Positions 12,311 through 24,099 of a stretch of DNA of 64,000 nt are shown here, in pieces. Position numbers and translations under genes: made by a program. This DNA is from Rhyzopertha dominica (lineage: Eukaryota; Arthropoda; Insecta; Coleoptera; Bostrichidae). Position 1 is the first letter of the stretch; each line of letters begins with the position of its first letter. The stretch is taken from contig QCXZ01000001.1 of the NCBI GenBank assembly GCA_025024175.1, positions 10,106,001 to 10,170,000 of the forward strand. The letters run 5' to 3'. Under the pieces are notes generated by a model. The model did no database searches and was not told the DNA's origin. It saw only the letters and a list, made by a program, of their open reading frames with translations.

Positions 12311-13856
12311 TTATTTTACAGATTCATACAATTTGGGAAACACAAATTCTTTCCAATTATTTAATGCCTCTGAAATGACCCCATTCAAAAACTGCTCATC
12401 AAAGTCAACGGGAATAATTTTTACCTCTTTTGATGTTTCAAAGTTTGGTAATGCAACACAAAACAATCCTTTTTTTTTATTTGTACAAAGCATCTGTAAG
12501 TTAATTTGCGCCTTAAATTTTTCGGTTATTTTATCCTGTTTCAGATACAGTTTCATGGCCTTTTCACTGCTTGGGCATTTCACTTCTACCACACAGTCTT
12601 GTGAAATACCATCAGGTGAAGCTCCAAATACGGGGAAGAATGGCAGCGTAAAAAATCCACAAGCTTGGAATGTACACTTCATTTTGTCCTCGACACACTT
12701 CAGCACTTGTTTTTCAAGTAATCTCCCCCTTTTCATATATTTTGTGTCTCTAACTTTATATGCACCAATAACTGACTCAATCAGTGTTCCGTCTGGAGTT
12801 CGGCAATGAGCAATTTCATGGAGTTTGGATGCTGTAATGCGACCAAATCGGAGCTCATGCCATAATGGNGATCTATATTGGTCTCTTGTTTGTCGTTCAC
12901 CTTGCATACACAGTGATTGTGTCATACGATTGATAGCAAATGCTAAAAAATCATCACACTTACTTCCCCCTTGTAAAACAAATTTAAAAAGTAACTTATA
13001 CACTGCTAATGACTCATATGTATCTTCGTAAGTAGTTGAAGAATACTTCAGAATATGTCCTTTTAAATTTGCAGCTTCTGCCACAGTTGTTAGTTCTTGG
13101 CAAAACGTATCTGCACCACTCAGTACCTGGGATGTGCTGCCTTCAGCTTGCCTCTTAAAATCTGCAGCTGCTACAAATTTCACAGATGTTCCCACACAGG
13201 ATAATCTTGGTTTCTTCCAATATGAAGTTACATCTGTAGGTGAAGGCTCTTCGCTCCGACGGTGAATCCACATTAATAATGCAAGTGCATGCTTACATCC
13301 ACCTAGTAATATTTCATTTTTAATTCATTGCATATTTATGCCCTATCTACTGTTTCCTACCTGCTGCTGCAGCACAGTCCTGGCATTCCACATTTACTAG
13401 CTTCTCCTCAACCTCGTCTACTGTCAGGTACACAGTGTAATTTTTGGAACGCACTTTGTGCTCCGGACAAATTCGGCATTTTACAATGCATTGTGCACCT
13501 TCTCGTTTTAATTCGACATAGCCCACAGCATTATCTCCGTACTCCTCACGCCCAGAGCTGTAAAATAAATGGCAACTTATATTTATTCTAACCTCTACAA
13601 TAAATGTCAAGTTTAGGGTACATTTTTGATTCTCACTTTTTATATTTACAAATACATGTTTCCAACAACCCACTATTGTGATCAAATTTTCAATGCTACG
13701 TTAATTTGACAAAAGGTTTACTTACGCTGTTGCTTTTACGTTCCTTATCTCTGCCGCGTTGAACCGCTCGTCGCTCGTCACGAATTCCATAACCATGAAC
13801 ATGTCTACGGTCGGGAGATTATTGGAAGACGCCTTAACGAAGCCTTCAGAAGTCAT
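12311..13856 (-). CDS. SWIM zinc finger plus YqaJ/lambda-exonuclease-type nuclease of the ISL2EU-like element
   Basis: Second gene of the transposon. I infer exons 13856-13726, 13557-13361 and 13302-12311 with GT/AG introns; phases agree and the joined frame gives 439 aa. Near residues 102-114 is a SWIM-like finger, CQDC, six residues, then CKH, split by the second intron; this confirms the exon join. Residues 259 onward carry the YqaJ domain: LRFGRITASK, GRLLE (Glu306), GASPDGI (Asp340) and VVEVKCP (Glu349, Lys351), then AQINLQM. These match the PD-(D/E)XK core of YqaJ and lambda exonuclease. The exact role in transposition is unknown; processing of DNA ends is an inference. One unknown residue (about 254) comes from an N at 12869. 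The start at 13856 gives MTSEGF; longer upstream frame use is possible. Confidence 0.87.
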
Positions 13857-14241
13857 AACTAATAAGTATAAGCACTTCACTTTTACTTGGTGTACTTTAA
13901 TTCGTTTGTCACAAAATGAAATCACAACAAACAACAACAAACCACAGAAGTTCTATGACAGACGACAGAACAAAACAAACTGATGAATTGACGGTTGACG
14001 GACTGACGCGTGACGCGGAGACCCCAGATGTAAACAAACGGCCATTTGTAAGACACCTGACGTCACGGCCAATATGTTCGCGTTTTGGCGGTCACTTGAA
14101 ATATTCACATTTTTAACATTAAAAATACACCTTACGGTCCATTTTTTTGATTTTATAAGCTGTCACAGCTGTTTTGTGTATTAGAGGCTACCTATTAATA
14201 CGCAGTTTTATAAAATACAAATACATGGCAAATACCCAATT

Positions 14242-14450
14242 ATTTGTAGCCAATCGAGATAAACGGGATTCGAGTCAACAAATACGGATGAAAAGTACCT
14301 CGAAAAACACTGACATATATCAAAATAACTAAATGCTGCACCATTACAATCATTCATAACAGTAGGAATGCCGATACACGCTTTTCGTTTATTATACGCA
14401 AACGACCAGAATTGTTTTGGCTCCACGCCAATCTATTGGATTATATTTCA
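14242..14450 (-). pseudogene. 5' continuation of the interrupted LINE (endonuclease-RT linker)
   Basis: The minus-strand frame from 14426 reads EPKQFWSFAYNKRK, then AFSYFDICQCFSRYFSSVF, which is the linker found just upstream of RT in jockey/CR1-like LINEs. It stops at the ISL2EU-like boundary at 14242 and logically joins the RT frame at 9446. The two halves are offset by a small frameshift whichever target duplication is assumed. Sequence above about 14450 no longer fits the LINE. Confidence 0.7.
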
Positions 14451-14720
14451 TAAATGTACGATTTGTCCTTCTGGTTTCCTAAATGTTTTTTGATAATATT
14501 ATATGAAATGATTTCAGCATGCTTTTTAATCATTTGGTAAGTTTATGAATTAGTATTCTAAAGCTTTATACTGTATCTTCTTAAGTAAGTTATCAACCGT
14601 TTTAATAAAATGCCTATTATGGATTGTATCAATCTTAACATATTTAAATATCTTTTCAAATTCAGATTTTGATAAAGAAAATCAACTGTAAATTCTCAGC
14701 CAGGATAAAGTAAATTAAAG

Positions 14721-15145
14721 TTGAGTTTGCCTTATATACAAGGCTTTTCAGAAAAATTAAAGAGGATGCTTAGAAAACACGATATATTAGTTACTCATAG
14801 TACATATAATAATTTAGATATAATTTTAAGTTCTACTAAAGATAAGGTACATTTAGAGTGTGAAATTACTTGTTCTTGCGGCAAGTGTCACATAGGTCAA
14901 ACTAAAAGAAAAATAGGTACGCGTTTGAAAGAACACATACCTACGTGCTACTAGGCTGCAACAGATAGATAAATCTTCCGTAGCTGAACACTCATATTTG
15001 ACTAAACACATGATTGACTTTCATAAAACAAAAATTTTACATAGAGAGAAATGTTATCACAAACGTCTAATAAAAGAAGCTATACAAATTTATAGGAATA
15101 CTAATAATTTTTAAAGGGATTGTGGAAATTATGAGTTAGGTGACA
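14721..15145 (+). pseudogene. Penelope-like element GIY-YIG endonuclease fragment
   Basis: This is the C-terminal domain of a Penelope-like retroelement, whose GIY-YIG nuclease makes the target nick. Visible features are LRKHDILVTHSTYNNL, then CEITCSCGKCHIGQTKRKIG (the Tyr of the usual YIGQT is His here), then LKEH. A TAG at about 14952 breaks the frame. The rest continues in a shifted frame with SSVAEHSYLTKH and HKRLIKEAIQIYRNTNNF, a typical family tail. No RT domain lies upstream. Terminal-repeat sequence shared with the foldback at 3736-3973 follows at 15289-15425. Confidence 0.75.
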
Positions 15146-15288
15146 CTTTTATCAAATAGTTCGTGTATATCTAGTAGGTAGGTAGTTCCTTTTTCGTCGT
15201 TAGGTTCTTTTTTATCAGGTTGACACGTTGTTTCTATGACGTCTCGCTTCCTTGATGATTTGTTTATTTACCTTCAAAATTTTGTTTG

Positions 15289-15425
15289 AACTTGTGTCAG
15301 GCAAATTTTGAGGTTCTTCGTCTTTGACGAAACGTCCGACTAATAACTTTTTGTCAGTGTTTTCAAGAGACAGCGATCTTTCCGAGAAAATATTATCTTA
15401 TATTGTGGACGCTGAAAGCATTCAT
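15289..15425 (+). repeat. Penelope terminal-repeat sequence
   Basis: This segment matches the spacer and right arm of the foldback at 3850-3973 and extends through GACGCTGAAAGCATTC, which is present inverted at 3745-3760. It follows the GIY-YIG remnant in the same orientation, as expected for a 3' terminal repeat. Confidence 0.65.
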
Positions 15426-15639
15426 TGTATGGGTTACAATTATTCAGTTGGAAACATATTTATTATCTGAGTTATTAAGGTCACACAATAAAAATGCAGA
15501 CTGTCCCTATCTGATTTTGAAAAAAAACTTTTTTTTGTCTTGGAATACTTAGTGGTTACTCGACTTGGAGCGAACCACCCCTTAATGAAAGTTGTTTAGT
15601 TAATCAGCTAAAGTAAATACAAATAAAAATTGGCAGACA

Positions 15640-16110
15640 TCACTGACTTTTCTGCATTTTGCTCTCTAGACTGGAAAATTGCAATGGCCCCGAATGTTTG
15701 CCATTCGAAAACAAAAATACGCCAGCGTTTGCTCTTCCATGCGCTGATATACCGACGAGTGGTCGCGTGTTTCTGTCTCTCAGCAGCACATTCGTGCACC
15801 ATTTAATTACGCCCTAATTGTTTATTTGGCATGTAAACACAATATCGCTTATTTAACACAAGTGTTTCGAGTTTTATGTGTGTTGCGGACATGTTTGCTT
15901 TGTAGAATGCAAGCTCGTTAATTGACTCTTGTCAATAAACTATAATTATCGGCAGTTAGCGCAACGTATGATGTAGTTGTACAGCGTCATGACGGCTGGA
16001 ACGGCTATACACGAGTGTTCGTGAATGTATGATTTCACGCGAGAACTGTTCGCGATCTGCGGTTTATGTGCCAAATGAATTTCCATCGATAGGCGGAATA
16101 TCTATTTTAA
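15640..16110. promoter_or_regulatory. GC-elevated island with homeodomain- and forkhead-like words
   Basis: Balanced composition in an AT-rich setting. It contains CATTTAATTACGCCCTAATTG, TGTTTATTTGG, GTAAACA, GTTAATTGACTC and ATAATTATC. No credible coding frame is present. I suggest a developmental enhancer or conserved noncoding element. This rests on composition and motif words only. Confidence 0.3.
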
Positions 16111-16486
16111 AACTTCTTAGATTAAATTACACGCAGTTATGAAGGATGTTTCATTAACGTAGTACAAAAAAAACAACAAATTCTTCGTTAGCCCGCCATT
16201 TATTATTAAATAAGCACACTGCCCCGCTAAACAATTTCATTTCATTACATTTGTGAAATAAATAATAGAAATTAAATAATTTGAAAAATTTGGAAGCTTT
16301 ACTATTCTAAATGGTTTTTGTAATTTCAATTGCCCATCAGTTCAAAATTCTTTATTTGATATTAATTAATATTACCTTTGTGTTGCTGGCCTGTAGGTTG
16401 CTCTTTGGTTTGAGGTCAAATTTGCCTGTTTCTATATTTTAACAATATTTGTAAAAGTTTCCCTTTTTTCTTTGTAATTTATGGTA

Positions 16487-16513
16487 CTGATGACGGCTAT
16501 TTTGTAGCCGAAA
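16487..16513 (+). other. Hairpin motif, hammerhead-like core (site 2)
   Basis: CTGATGA, C, GGCTA, loop, TAGCC, GAAA: a five-base-pair stem with the two conserved hammerhead-type single-stranded boxes. One extra nucleotide separates the first box from the stem. I see no clear stem I or III partners. Confidence 0.4.
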
Positions 16514-16789
16514 GCGCTATAACTTCAATTCCATAAAGTGGATGTATCTTCAAGTACGTTTCTTGAAGATTTAATTATTTGAAAAAATTCACTTAGAAAT
16601 CAGTTTTGCAGTTTTTGTTTAAAACATGTTTGCTGGTAAANCNNTAGTTGAAATGGGCCCATATTTAGTTCAAATAACTTTAATTTAATATTTAATTATT
16701 TTTTTACAAATATAGAGCAATAAACGATTTGAAAATATTCTGACGCTTTTAGCAACAGCATTTTTTACATACTATACGGATAAAATTAC

Positions 16790-17400
16790 GTCATCTGTGA
16801 CATATTCCCTTTACCATCATAAGATATTATAATATAATGTTATTTTGTATTTTATTATTATTTTTATTCCATCTTAACTAAACGAAACACTACCTAAACT
16901 AGAAAATGTCTGGACAACAATAACTTGTTTGGGCAAACGTTAATTACGGCCAAAGGACCCGACTAAGCAAAGCCAGCAGGACAGTTTTATTGTGCTGCAT
17001 TTAAAGGGTATAGAAACAATTTTCATTACAGAATTATTAGGTAAGTGATACATTTATTCTTTGGAGAAAAATCAATTTGTACGAGAAGCATGGTTCCGAA
17101 TTGGATAGCATGTCAAGGATACGCTTCTTAGGAATATACTTAATATAGTCCTGGAAGGAAAGACTTCACAACATATGCCTTGTGTTTTGCGTCCAAAGAA
17201 GCAAAACAGTTTGTATACCATGATGAATTACTAAAATATGCTCTTATGCAAGTTTGTAATGTAGATATTATATTCCAAAATCTTAGAAAACGTGGGTAAT
17301 ATATTTATTGATCTTAAGTGACTATATACTCTATTGGATGCTTGATTAGAGGTATAGCGATTACTTTAGCCTGCTTTCAAGCTTACGGAAAGTATAATTG
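16790..17400. repeat. Degenerate copy of the hAT-type element found at 39-41 kb
   Basis: Shares ordered words with the elements at 39419-40125 and 40529-41336: ACAACAATAACTTGTTT(G/C)GGCA, GGCCA(A/G)AAGG-like text, AAAGACTTC...ACA, AAAGAAGCAA, and a GAATTGGATAGCATGTCAAGGATA-like block that is inverted near 40860. The ends with CAGTGATGGGCG are not recognisable, so limits are approximate. Confidence 0.5.
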
Positions 17401-20400
17401 TCTCGTTCATGGTAAGTGTAATAAATGGGAGAATATACTGACAACAGAAAGAAATTAAGGAAATAATAAGTTCATCAGAACCGTATACCTTGGATTTTAT
17501 ATCTTTAATAGCATCTAAGATAACCAATTTACCAACATATTCAAACCTGAAATTGTCTTTACATTCTTTACATTAATATTTTCTGCATAACAGCTCAACA
17601 AAGCCTCGTCCGGCGCGGCCAAATTTATAACGGAATTCACAAAATAATGATTCAGTTTTTTCAGGATCTGATAGGTTAGCCGGAATTGAAGTTGTATTGC
17701 ACTTACTTATGTTTAGTTTTCTTAATTCTTGTTACATCTCTTTATAACTACAAGTCTGATATTTAAACTTGATGTAAGCCCTTTTTTCTCGTTTTATTGC
17801 TATATAACCAGTTTAGCGCAACTGCTTGTAAAAATTTCAATGTTCTTGGAGTTTCCTTTTTTTAAATCTCCGAAACGCCTTGTTACGTAAACGCTGCATA
17901 ATTTGTATATATGTAATCCAAGAAGAGTGGTTAAAACTGCGGCGACGAAACCAATGACTTTAAAGGAGCTTGTTTTTTGAACAAAGTTAAAATGTTGTCG
18001 TTCAAGAAGGTAAACTTTTTATGTATGCTTTCTATTGTGAATATATTATGAAAATGAATTAAGTTAAGATCACTTACTTATTACTTACTTAGAATTTATA
18101 CTTTTAAATTATTTAATTACTTCTATAGAATATTTTATATTAGATTAAATAGATATTAATGGTACCATACAGAGAATCTGCTGAATTGAAGGCTGAAAAT
18201 GTGTAAATAAAGTAGCCAATATGTTCTGCTTTAGACATATTTTGTTAAATAATTTTACTGAAGAAATCAATATAAATATGTATAGTAACAAGTAATGCTA
18301 ATCCAAGATTTAAATGTGTCTAATAAATGTTTAAAAACCTAGGGATATACTTCCAAATCAAGATTATATATCAACTAAGAGATGGCACAGGAACTAATGC
18401 ATTATACACTGACCTTTAAAATGCCAGAAGTCCTCCTTTCCTTCCACTGCTCCATTCGATATTCTTCTGTCGATATCAGGTTTCCACATTTCCATTTGTA
18501 AAGGGTGTATACCTATAAAGCACAAAAAACAAGTATTATTAGATGTTCAGAGGTCAGAGAAGTAGCTTGTAAAAAACATGAATAAAAGAGACCAGAATTA
18601 GTGCTTATTATATGACTTTTCTTTTTAGTTATCTTCGTAGTGCATGTTTTCACACGAATTGATTTTGCGCTACAAAAATACGTAAAACTGCATCTTCCTG
18701 CCATCTATGAGCGACGTGGTACACTGCCTGCTCTTGAATCTCACCGCGCTAGCAGTAGATGACAAAGGAGCCTTCAGAAGGCGCCAAAATTTCTGTTACA
18801 TTGGTTGCATAAATAACTGCTTCATAACGCCTTAAAACTCAAGAACCCTAAGAATGTCTTGTTACCAAACGCGAAAACACATTTTTTCTTAATTTCTGGA
18901 AGGAATTGTTATAATGTCTTAATTTAATTTACCAAATTGAAAATTTTAAATTCCATAATTATGAAATAGGGTCCATTAAGCCAACTAAAGATGAGGATTG
19001 CGATGTAATAAATGAAACAAGAATATTTATAGTTTATAATCGCATACTGCAGCTCAGATATATCTAAATTTTACTAAACCAAACGCAATTTATCGCTTCT
19101 GAAGTTTTACCAAGTATGAGCTTTTACAAGCTTGTGATGAATCTGCTAGGTCATGGTTAATATTACATTTGTCTGGCGTCTGTTCAGACATATGTAGGAA
19201 TAATTTTATGCGTTGTTGTGTTGCCAATTTCTTGGACATAAACTGGGTTAAAACATTTCCGATTACCACATAATGCGACAGTATAAAGGCGGTAAACATG
19301 TCTAGAGAGATGGTGGAATATTGCACATAACATTTCTTGAAGTAGGAAGCGACTGCTAGCTTATTTACGATATGGTTCATGTAAAGAATTTTGTTACATG
19401 TGGATGAATTGATATTTGTACACTTGGTTCATACTATGACCTGTACATTATAATAGTTACTTATTCATTTATACTAACTATTATCCTGGGATCAAGAAGG
19501 GATCAACAGAGATCACACTAGAGTAGAGGCCCTAACTGACCACATCATTTGCAAATAAAAGAACAGGTGTTAATATTAACCTCATTGAACGACTTCGAAC
19601 AATATTCTAATGTTTAAGTTGTAGATTAGCAACAAAATTGAAAGTTTTGGGTCGCATGGTGTTCTGTCCCGTGGCAAGAACATTATCGCTTGTAGCATTA
19701 CTCCAAATGGACAGCATTAGAAGAAGCTCCAAGATGTTGATGCACGAAATAGAATAGGATAATAATAATACAGTATTAATTACCAGACCACATTATAAAC
19801 AGAAATAATTTTGCAAAATAAAACAAATGAAATAGTGAACCTAGTAGCATGTTTCGTTCATTTTTCATTTACCTTTCTATGCCAGAAAGGCAGCCAAGAA
19901 ATAATGTCATAAAAATGAAACAATAATTATTTAATTCGAGCACAATGTACAGGATGTGCCATTTTAGATGTTTTTATAGGGTATCTTGGTTATTATTAAA
20001 CCTAGAGAAGTGCGGTTTTCGCGGACCTTTTCTACTTTTTTGAGATAAATTAGAAGGGCAAAACAGATTTTGATTAAGAGGGGCATTTACTTGGAGCGAT
20101 CGGGCAGAAATGTAAACTATGCAACCCATATTACCAGCGGGACATGGGACGTAAGAGGGTAGCCGATAGGTTGAAATCACGCAAAGATCGTACGAGCAAC
20201 AGACGGGCTAAACTAATATCCGCAAAATTGCTGACTGTAGTAGGATGTGCATAAAAAAGTAAGCATGATATTAGTAACTAACTATGATATTATACCAGGT
20301 TATTCAAAGTATGGAATAACCCATTTATTTCTGTAAATATGAACTATATACATATAACATTTCATTCTAACTGCATGTCGACTATGATTTCTGGAGGAAC

Positions 20401-20730
20401 TTTTATAATAATTTTCCTTCCGCCTCCCCTTTGCTTGAGCAGACAGTAAATTAATGTGAAAGAGCTTTTAACATTAAACTTGTCATGTGTAATTAGACAT
20501 ACAATCTTAGAAATCCAATCATATCGGAAATAGATCGTATACCGCTCGATCATTCCCGACAGGACTGTATCTTAGCCTCACTGTTCACTGGATACCACGC
20601 GACGGACCTGGTGGGGATGGGCATTGGAATTCCGCTCTCGTGACGGACTCGTGCGAAAGGGTTTGCGGTTTTAGATTTTTTGAATGCTTTTACTCATTTA
20701 TCGTGCTCATGTTTTTGGTAGTGTACAAAG
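17401..20730. other. Long stretch with no supported gene
   Basis: AT-rich sequence with only short frames lacking family motifs. I see no terminal repeats or RNA genes. Confidence 0.35.
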
Positions 20731-20736
20731 AAATAT

Positions 20737-20891
20737 GTAGCTACAACGTGGAGTTCGAATTTTTCGTTTATGTGCCTTAGTTTTCGAGAAATAGCTCGCC
20801 AAAAATACGCGTTTTTAAGCAAAATATAACAACAAATATTTACATTACCGTACCAAATTCAGAAAAAACTCGAACTCTACGTTGTAGCTAC
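20737..20891. repeat. Inverted repeat of about 29 bp arms
   Basis: GTAGCTACAACGT followed by GGAGTTCGAATTTTTC at 20737-20765 is matched inverted at 20862-20891. It may be part of a non-autonomous element; outer ends and target duplication were not found. Confidence 0.45.
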
Positions 20892-21497
20892 ATCTTTTGT
20901 CATTGCCATGTCGAAACTTCACTTCGAAAAAGTTTCGAATAACTCGGTAAAATGTAAAACGGTAGGTGCTTAAAATGACCCGATTCGCTCTAGGTAAACG
21001 CCCCTCTTAAGTTTTTGAGTTATAGCGGAAAATTGATAAAATTTAGAATTTTCGAAGAGCCCCGTAGTGACCAGGGTTTTTTATTTCATTTTTTAACTAT
21101 GGTTTCTTATAGATTTTTTTACGTAGAATTAAATGACCTATTAGTTACTTGATAATGCAAACACTTTTTGAGATATCCACCAAACTTGTGTTTTTTTTAT
21201 AGAAACGATAGTTGGCTATGACTCCATTAAGAAGAATATTTTTTGTGCTTTTCAAAAATATATAACTTTGTATATTTATCTTAAGAATATTAAATTTGGT
21301 GAAGATATCATACAGGGGCAAAAAATATATAGACAGCCATGGATGTTAAAATTGCATACATCTGTCAAATGTAAAGTTTGACAATGCAGTACATACATTA
21401 TTTATTTAGTAATTTACGAAAGTGTGAGGATAAACAAATAAATACTGAAACAATGGCCAACATCAGGTTTGAAAATATATATAACAATTAATTAGAT

Positions 21498-22080
21498 ATG
21501 ATCGAAATATTTTATGAGTGGGGATCTAATGCCCATAAAGTTGCAGAAGTATACCTATCTAGAAAGGTATGCCGTGTAATTATTTATTAGCTAATGTCTT
21601 TATACATTTGTTTTGATCTGCTATTTCCTATTTTACGGATCATTTCGAAAATCCGGAGCGAAAGTTTATGAAAAAGAAAATCGCTGAAATGATCTGACAA
21701 ATGTTCTAGCAATGGTAGCGACAAACCCGAAAACATCTGTTAGAGAAATAGAAAAAAAAGAAAAACACTCGTTCAAAAATTTTTGAAGAAACATTAATAT
21801 ATCCCATATAAAACAAAAATAACGCCTAATACATCAGTTACATAAAAAAAGTCCCGGTGACTTTTTTTAACGGTTTTCTAAATACTCAAAGATATTTAGA
21901 TGTATTAAATACCTGCCTCCCGAAACTTTTAGATAATATTCTTCATGCACAATGCACACACAATGCAGATTGTGTTAGGGAATACCTAAATTAAAGACCA
22001 CATGAAACGCTACAGGAGTTAATGCAAGACACTAGAGGAGCCTTCGAAGAACTACGTCTTAGGCCTATGTATTTACCTAT
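21498..22080 (+). pseudogene. Decayed HTH-containing transposon protein remnant
   Basis: An ATG at 21498 opens MIEIFYEWGSNAHKVAEVYL, resembling the N-terminal helix-turn-helix region of insect transposon proteins with the pattern M..IYGE..GNA..A...Y. Downstream, after breaks, VLAMVATNPKTSVREIEK fits the next block (NP.TSVR.I), and RPHETLQELM appears later. Several stops and frameshifts are present. I read this as an old IS630-like or related element; the family assignment is tentative. Confidence 0.35.
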
Positions 22081-22383
22081 TTAAGTCGATAGAAGTCTTC
22101 TCTATCAGATGTGCAGTATGTTTACAGCACAAAGAGGCAAAACATTTTGAGCAGCATTTGCAATAAATATGTATTTCTATTTTTGTGTTTTAAATCACCA
22201 ACTTATATTTCTGCTGTTTGCTTTAACACATTTATGTTATATTGTTTATTATACTTTTTATTTCTTTTATTAGTCATACCTTTTACAGTGTTATACTGAA
22301 ACATAAATATTTCTAATTCACTATCCTTTAGTGATACATGTGATTTATTGTGGGTTTGGATTAATAAGCTGGTTATGTTATAG

Positions 22384-22415
22384 CGTTGATTGACGTATTC
22401 TTACGTCAATCAACG
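22384..22415. mobile_element. 32-bp palindromic insertion with 7-bp flanking duplication
   Basis: CGTTGATTGACGTA, TTCT, TACGTCAATCAACG is a perfect 14-bp hairpin with a 4-nt loop. It is flanked by GTTATAG at 22377-22383 and 22416-22422. The related copy near 25006 has a single such site without the palindrome, so the empty-site comparison supports insertion with target duplication. Confidence 0.6.
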
Positions 22416-22444
22416 GTTATAGTCTGTTTATTTGTTAGCCAAGC

Positions 22445-22472
22445 TTTCGAAACCATATGGTTCCTTCTTCAG
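22445..22472 (-). other. Hairpin motif, hammerhead-like core (site 3)
   Basis: Minus strand: CTGAAGA, A, GGAACC, ATAT, GGTTTC, GAAA. Six pairs can form, one of them G-U. It lies inside the Penelope-type terminal sequence. Confidence 0.45.
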
Positions 22473-22589
22473 GGCTTTTAAAATACAATATAACAATAAA
22501 AACATGAGGCAACATATAAAATTATAAAACTCACCAAATACGAGAATGCTAATAAAACTGTCCTCAGTCCCTATCTACCGTAAAGTGTA

Positions 22590-23897
22590 AGGGTACTTAT
22601 TGCCTTTTTATTTCAGCCACTAACAAACTTAGCCCACTGTTTCCGGTCGATGGTCATTCGCCGTGCTTCTTTCCATGTCTTGTCTTTTTCTTGCAGTATC
22701 TTCTGCACCGTGCTGTCCCATGTTTGCCTAGGTCTTCCTCGCTGTCTCCATGGTGTCACTTTAGCTTCCCAGATGTACTTTACCTGTGCTTCATCCCCCA
22801 TCCTGCACACATGACCAAACCACTTCAGCTGCTTCTTCTCTATTTCTTTCAACACTGAGCCCACTTTAAGTTCATCTTGTACATCCTGATTCCTTACTCT
22901 ATCCATCCTTGTAACCCCATCACTCTTCGCAGATATTTCATTTCCGTGGCTTGTATCGAGCTCTTCATGCTAGTAGTGAGCACCCATGATTCACTTCCAT
23001 ACAAAAGAATAGGTCTGAAAATTTATTTATATACAGACATCTTTGTTTTCCTTGTTATTTCTTTTTTATTGATAAATGTCGTTCTTATAGCATGGTACAA
23101 CTTCATTGCTGCTGTTATTCTGTTTGTGACTTCTGTGTTGTACATTCCGCTTCTGTCTACTGCTACCCACAGATATTTAAAACTTTCCACCATCCCTATT
23201 GTTGTTCCATCTATTTGTATGTGGTCATATTTTGCCTCTCTTCCAATATGCATCATCTTCGTTTTCTTGACATTCATTTTCATGTTGAATTTATTTATTA
23301 TCTCTGCCCACCATTTCAGATTTGTGATCATATCTTCCTCACTACCGGCACATATTATAACATCATCCGCAAACGCACACTCCGTGATTGTAACTTGCCG
23401 CATGTTTCTATATTCCACTTGTAATCTCTTTGCTTTCGTTCTATACATTTTTAATATTTCGTCCATGATAATGTTAAACAATGTGGGACTCAAAACACCT
23501 CCTTTCTTCAGTCCTTCGTGTGTGACAAACTCCTCAGATTGGCTATTTCTGGTTCTTACATAATTTCTGGTGTTAACGTACGTGCTTCTTATGGCTTTTA
23601 TTAATTTTGAATTTACTCCTCGGTTCTTCATGCTTTCCCATATTTGTTGTCTTTGTACACGGTCGAAAGCCTTTTCCAAGTCTATGAGGCAGAAGAATGC
23701 ATACCGGTTTTGTACTTTTATTTTTTCTGTAACTTGCTTTAACGTAAAAATGTAATCTTGTACGGTATGTCCTCGTCTAAAACCACTTTGCGATTCAATA
23801 AGTTCTCCTTGTATTTTATTGCTCAGTCTTTTTTCCAATATTCTTTTGTAAATCTTAGCTACCGTGCACATTAATGTAATTCCTGTGTAATTCTCAC
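22590..23897 (-). pseudogene. RTE-like LINE reverse transcriptase and C-terminal region, 5'-truncated
   Basis: The minus-strand frame runs from ENYTGITLMCTVAKIYKRIL (RT start) through SGFRRGHTVQDYIFTL, LIDLEKAFDRV and GGVLSPTLFNIIMDEI to the catalytic AFADDVII block, then MNVKKTKMM. A second frame (22906-22613) gives the C-terminal LKWFGHVCRMGDE and RGRPRQTW segment typical of RTE-like elements. At least one frame break lies between them and the upstream endonuclease is absent. At the 5' side the frame passes into Penelope-type sequence at about 23897, which suggests a truncated insertion. The clade is assigned by motif and not by tree. Confidence 0.8.
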
Positions 23898-23990
23898 ATA
23901 TAAATCCATATGGTATATAATAAATGTATAAATATAAATAAAAATGTTCAATTATATACCAGGCTGCCATAAAATTATTTTTACATAAAT
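23898..23990 (+). repeat. Penelope-type fragment, inverted relative to 24755-24830
   Basis: CATATGGTATATAATAAATG, then TATAAATATAAAT, then TTCAATTATATAC matches the reverse complement of 24755-24830. With the terminal sequences at 22.4 and 24.9 kb this shows Penelope material in both orientations around the RTE-like LINE. Confidence 0.5.
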
Positions 23991-24099
23991 ATTTAAAAAC
24001 AAGGAAAACGTATCTTGATACTTTGCAATTTAGAATTGCATGAGATGCATTCAAAATGGTATAACACAATAATCAATGGTTTCAAAAGGACTATCTTTT

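Larger units (their letters stand above)
9449..14241. mobile_element. ISL2EU-like DNA transposon, structurally complete, nested in a LINE
   Basis: A 4793-bp element with two convergent genes: a THAP-DDE transposase on the plus strand and a YqaJ-type nuclease on the minus strand, the gene pair known for ISL2EU. Ends are AATTGGGTATT (9449-9459) and AATACCCAATT (14231-14241), flanked by AT on both sides (9447-9448, 14242-14243). Alternatively AATT itself is a 4-bp target duplication. Subterminal inverted repeats share CCGCCAAAACGC (9589-9600; inverted at 14080-14091) and a GTGACGTC-containing block (9613-9620; near 14057-14066). The LINE reading resumes directly outside both ends, which fixes the boundaries. 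One ambiguous base (12869) lies in the nuclease gene. Confidence 0.85.
22340..22570 (-). repeat. Penelope-type terminal sequence, inverted partner of 24855-25045
   Basis: The reverse complement of this segment closely matches 24855-25045. Shared words include CAGTTTTATTAGCAT, TATAATTTTATATGTTGC, AAGCCCTGAAGAAGGAACC and CGAAAGCTTGGCTAACAAAT. It differs by the 32-bp palindromic insertion at 22384-22415. The linkage to Penelope comes from the GIY-YIG remnant next to the partner copy. Confidence 0.65.

Noticed and set aside
12273..12809. 178-aa plus-strand frame
   Set aside because: It is the antisense shadow of the YqaJ exon on the minus strand.
22877..23563. 228-aa plus-strand hydrophobic frame
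   Set aside because: Antisense shadow of the RTE-like reverse transcriptase.
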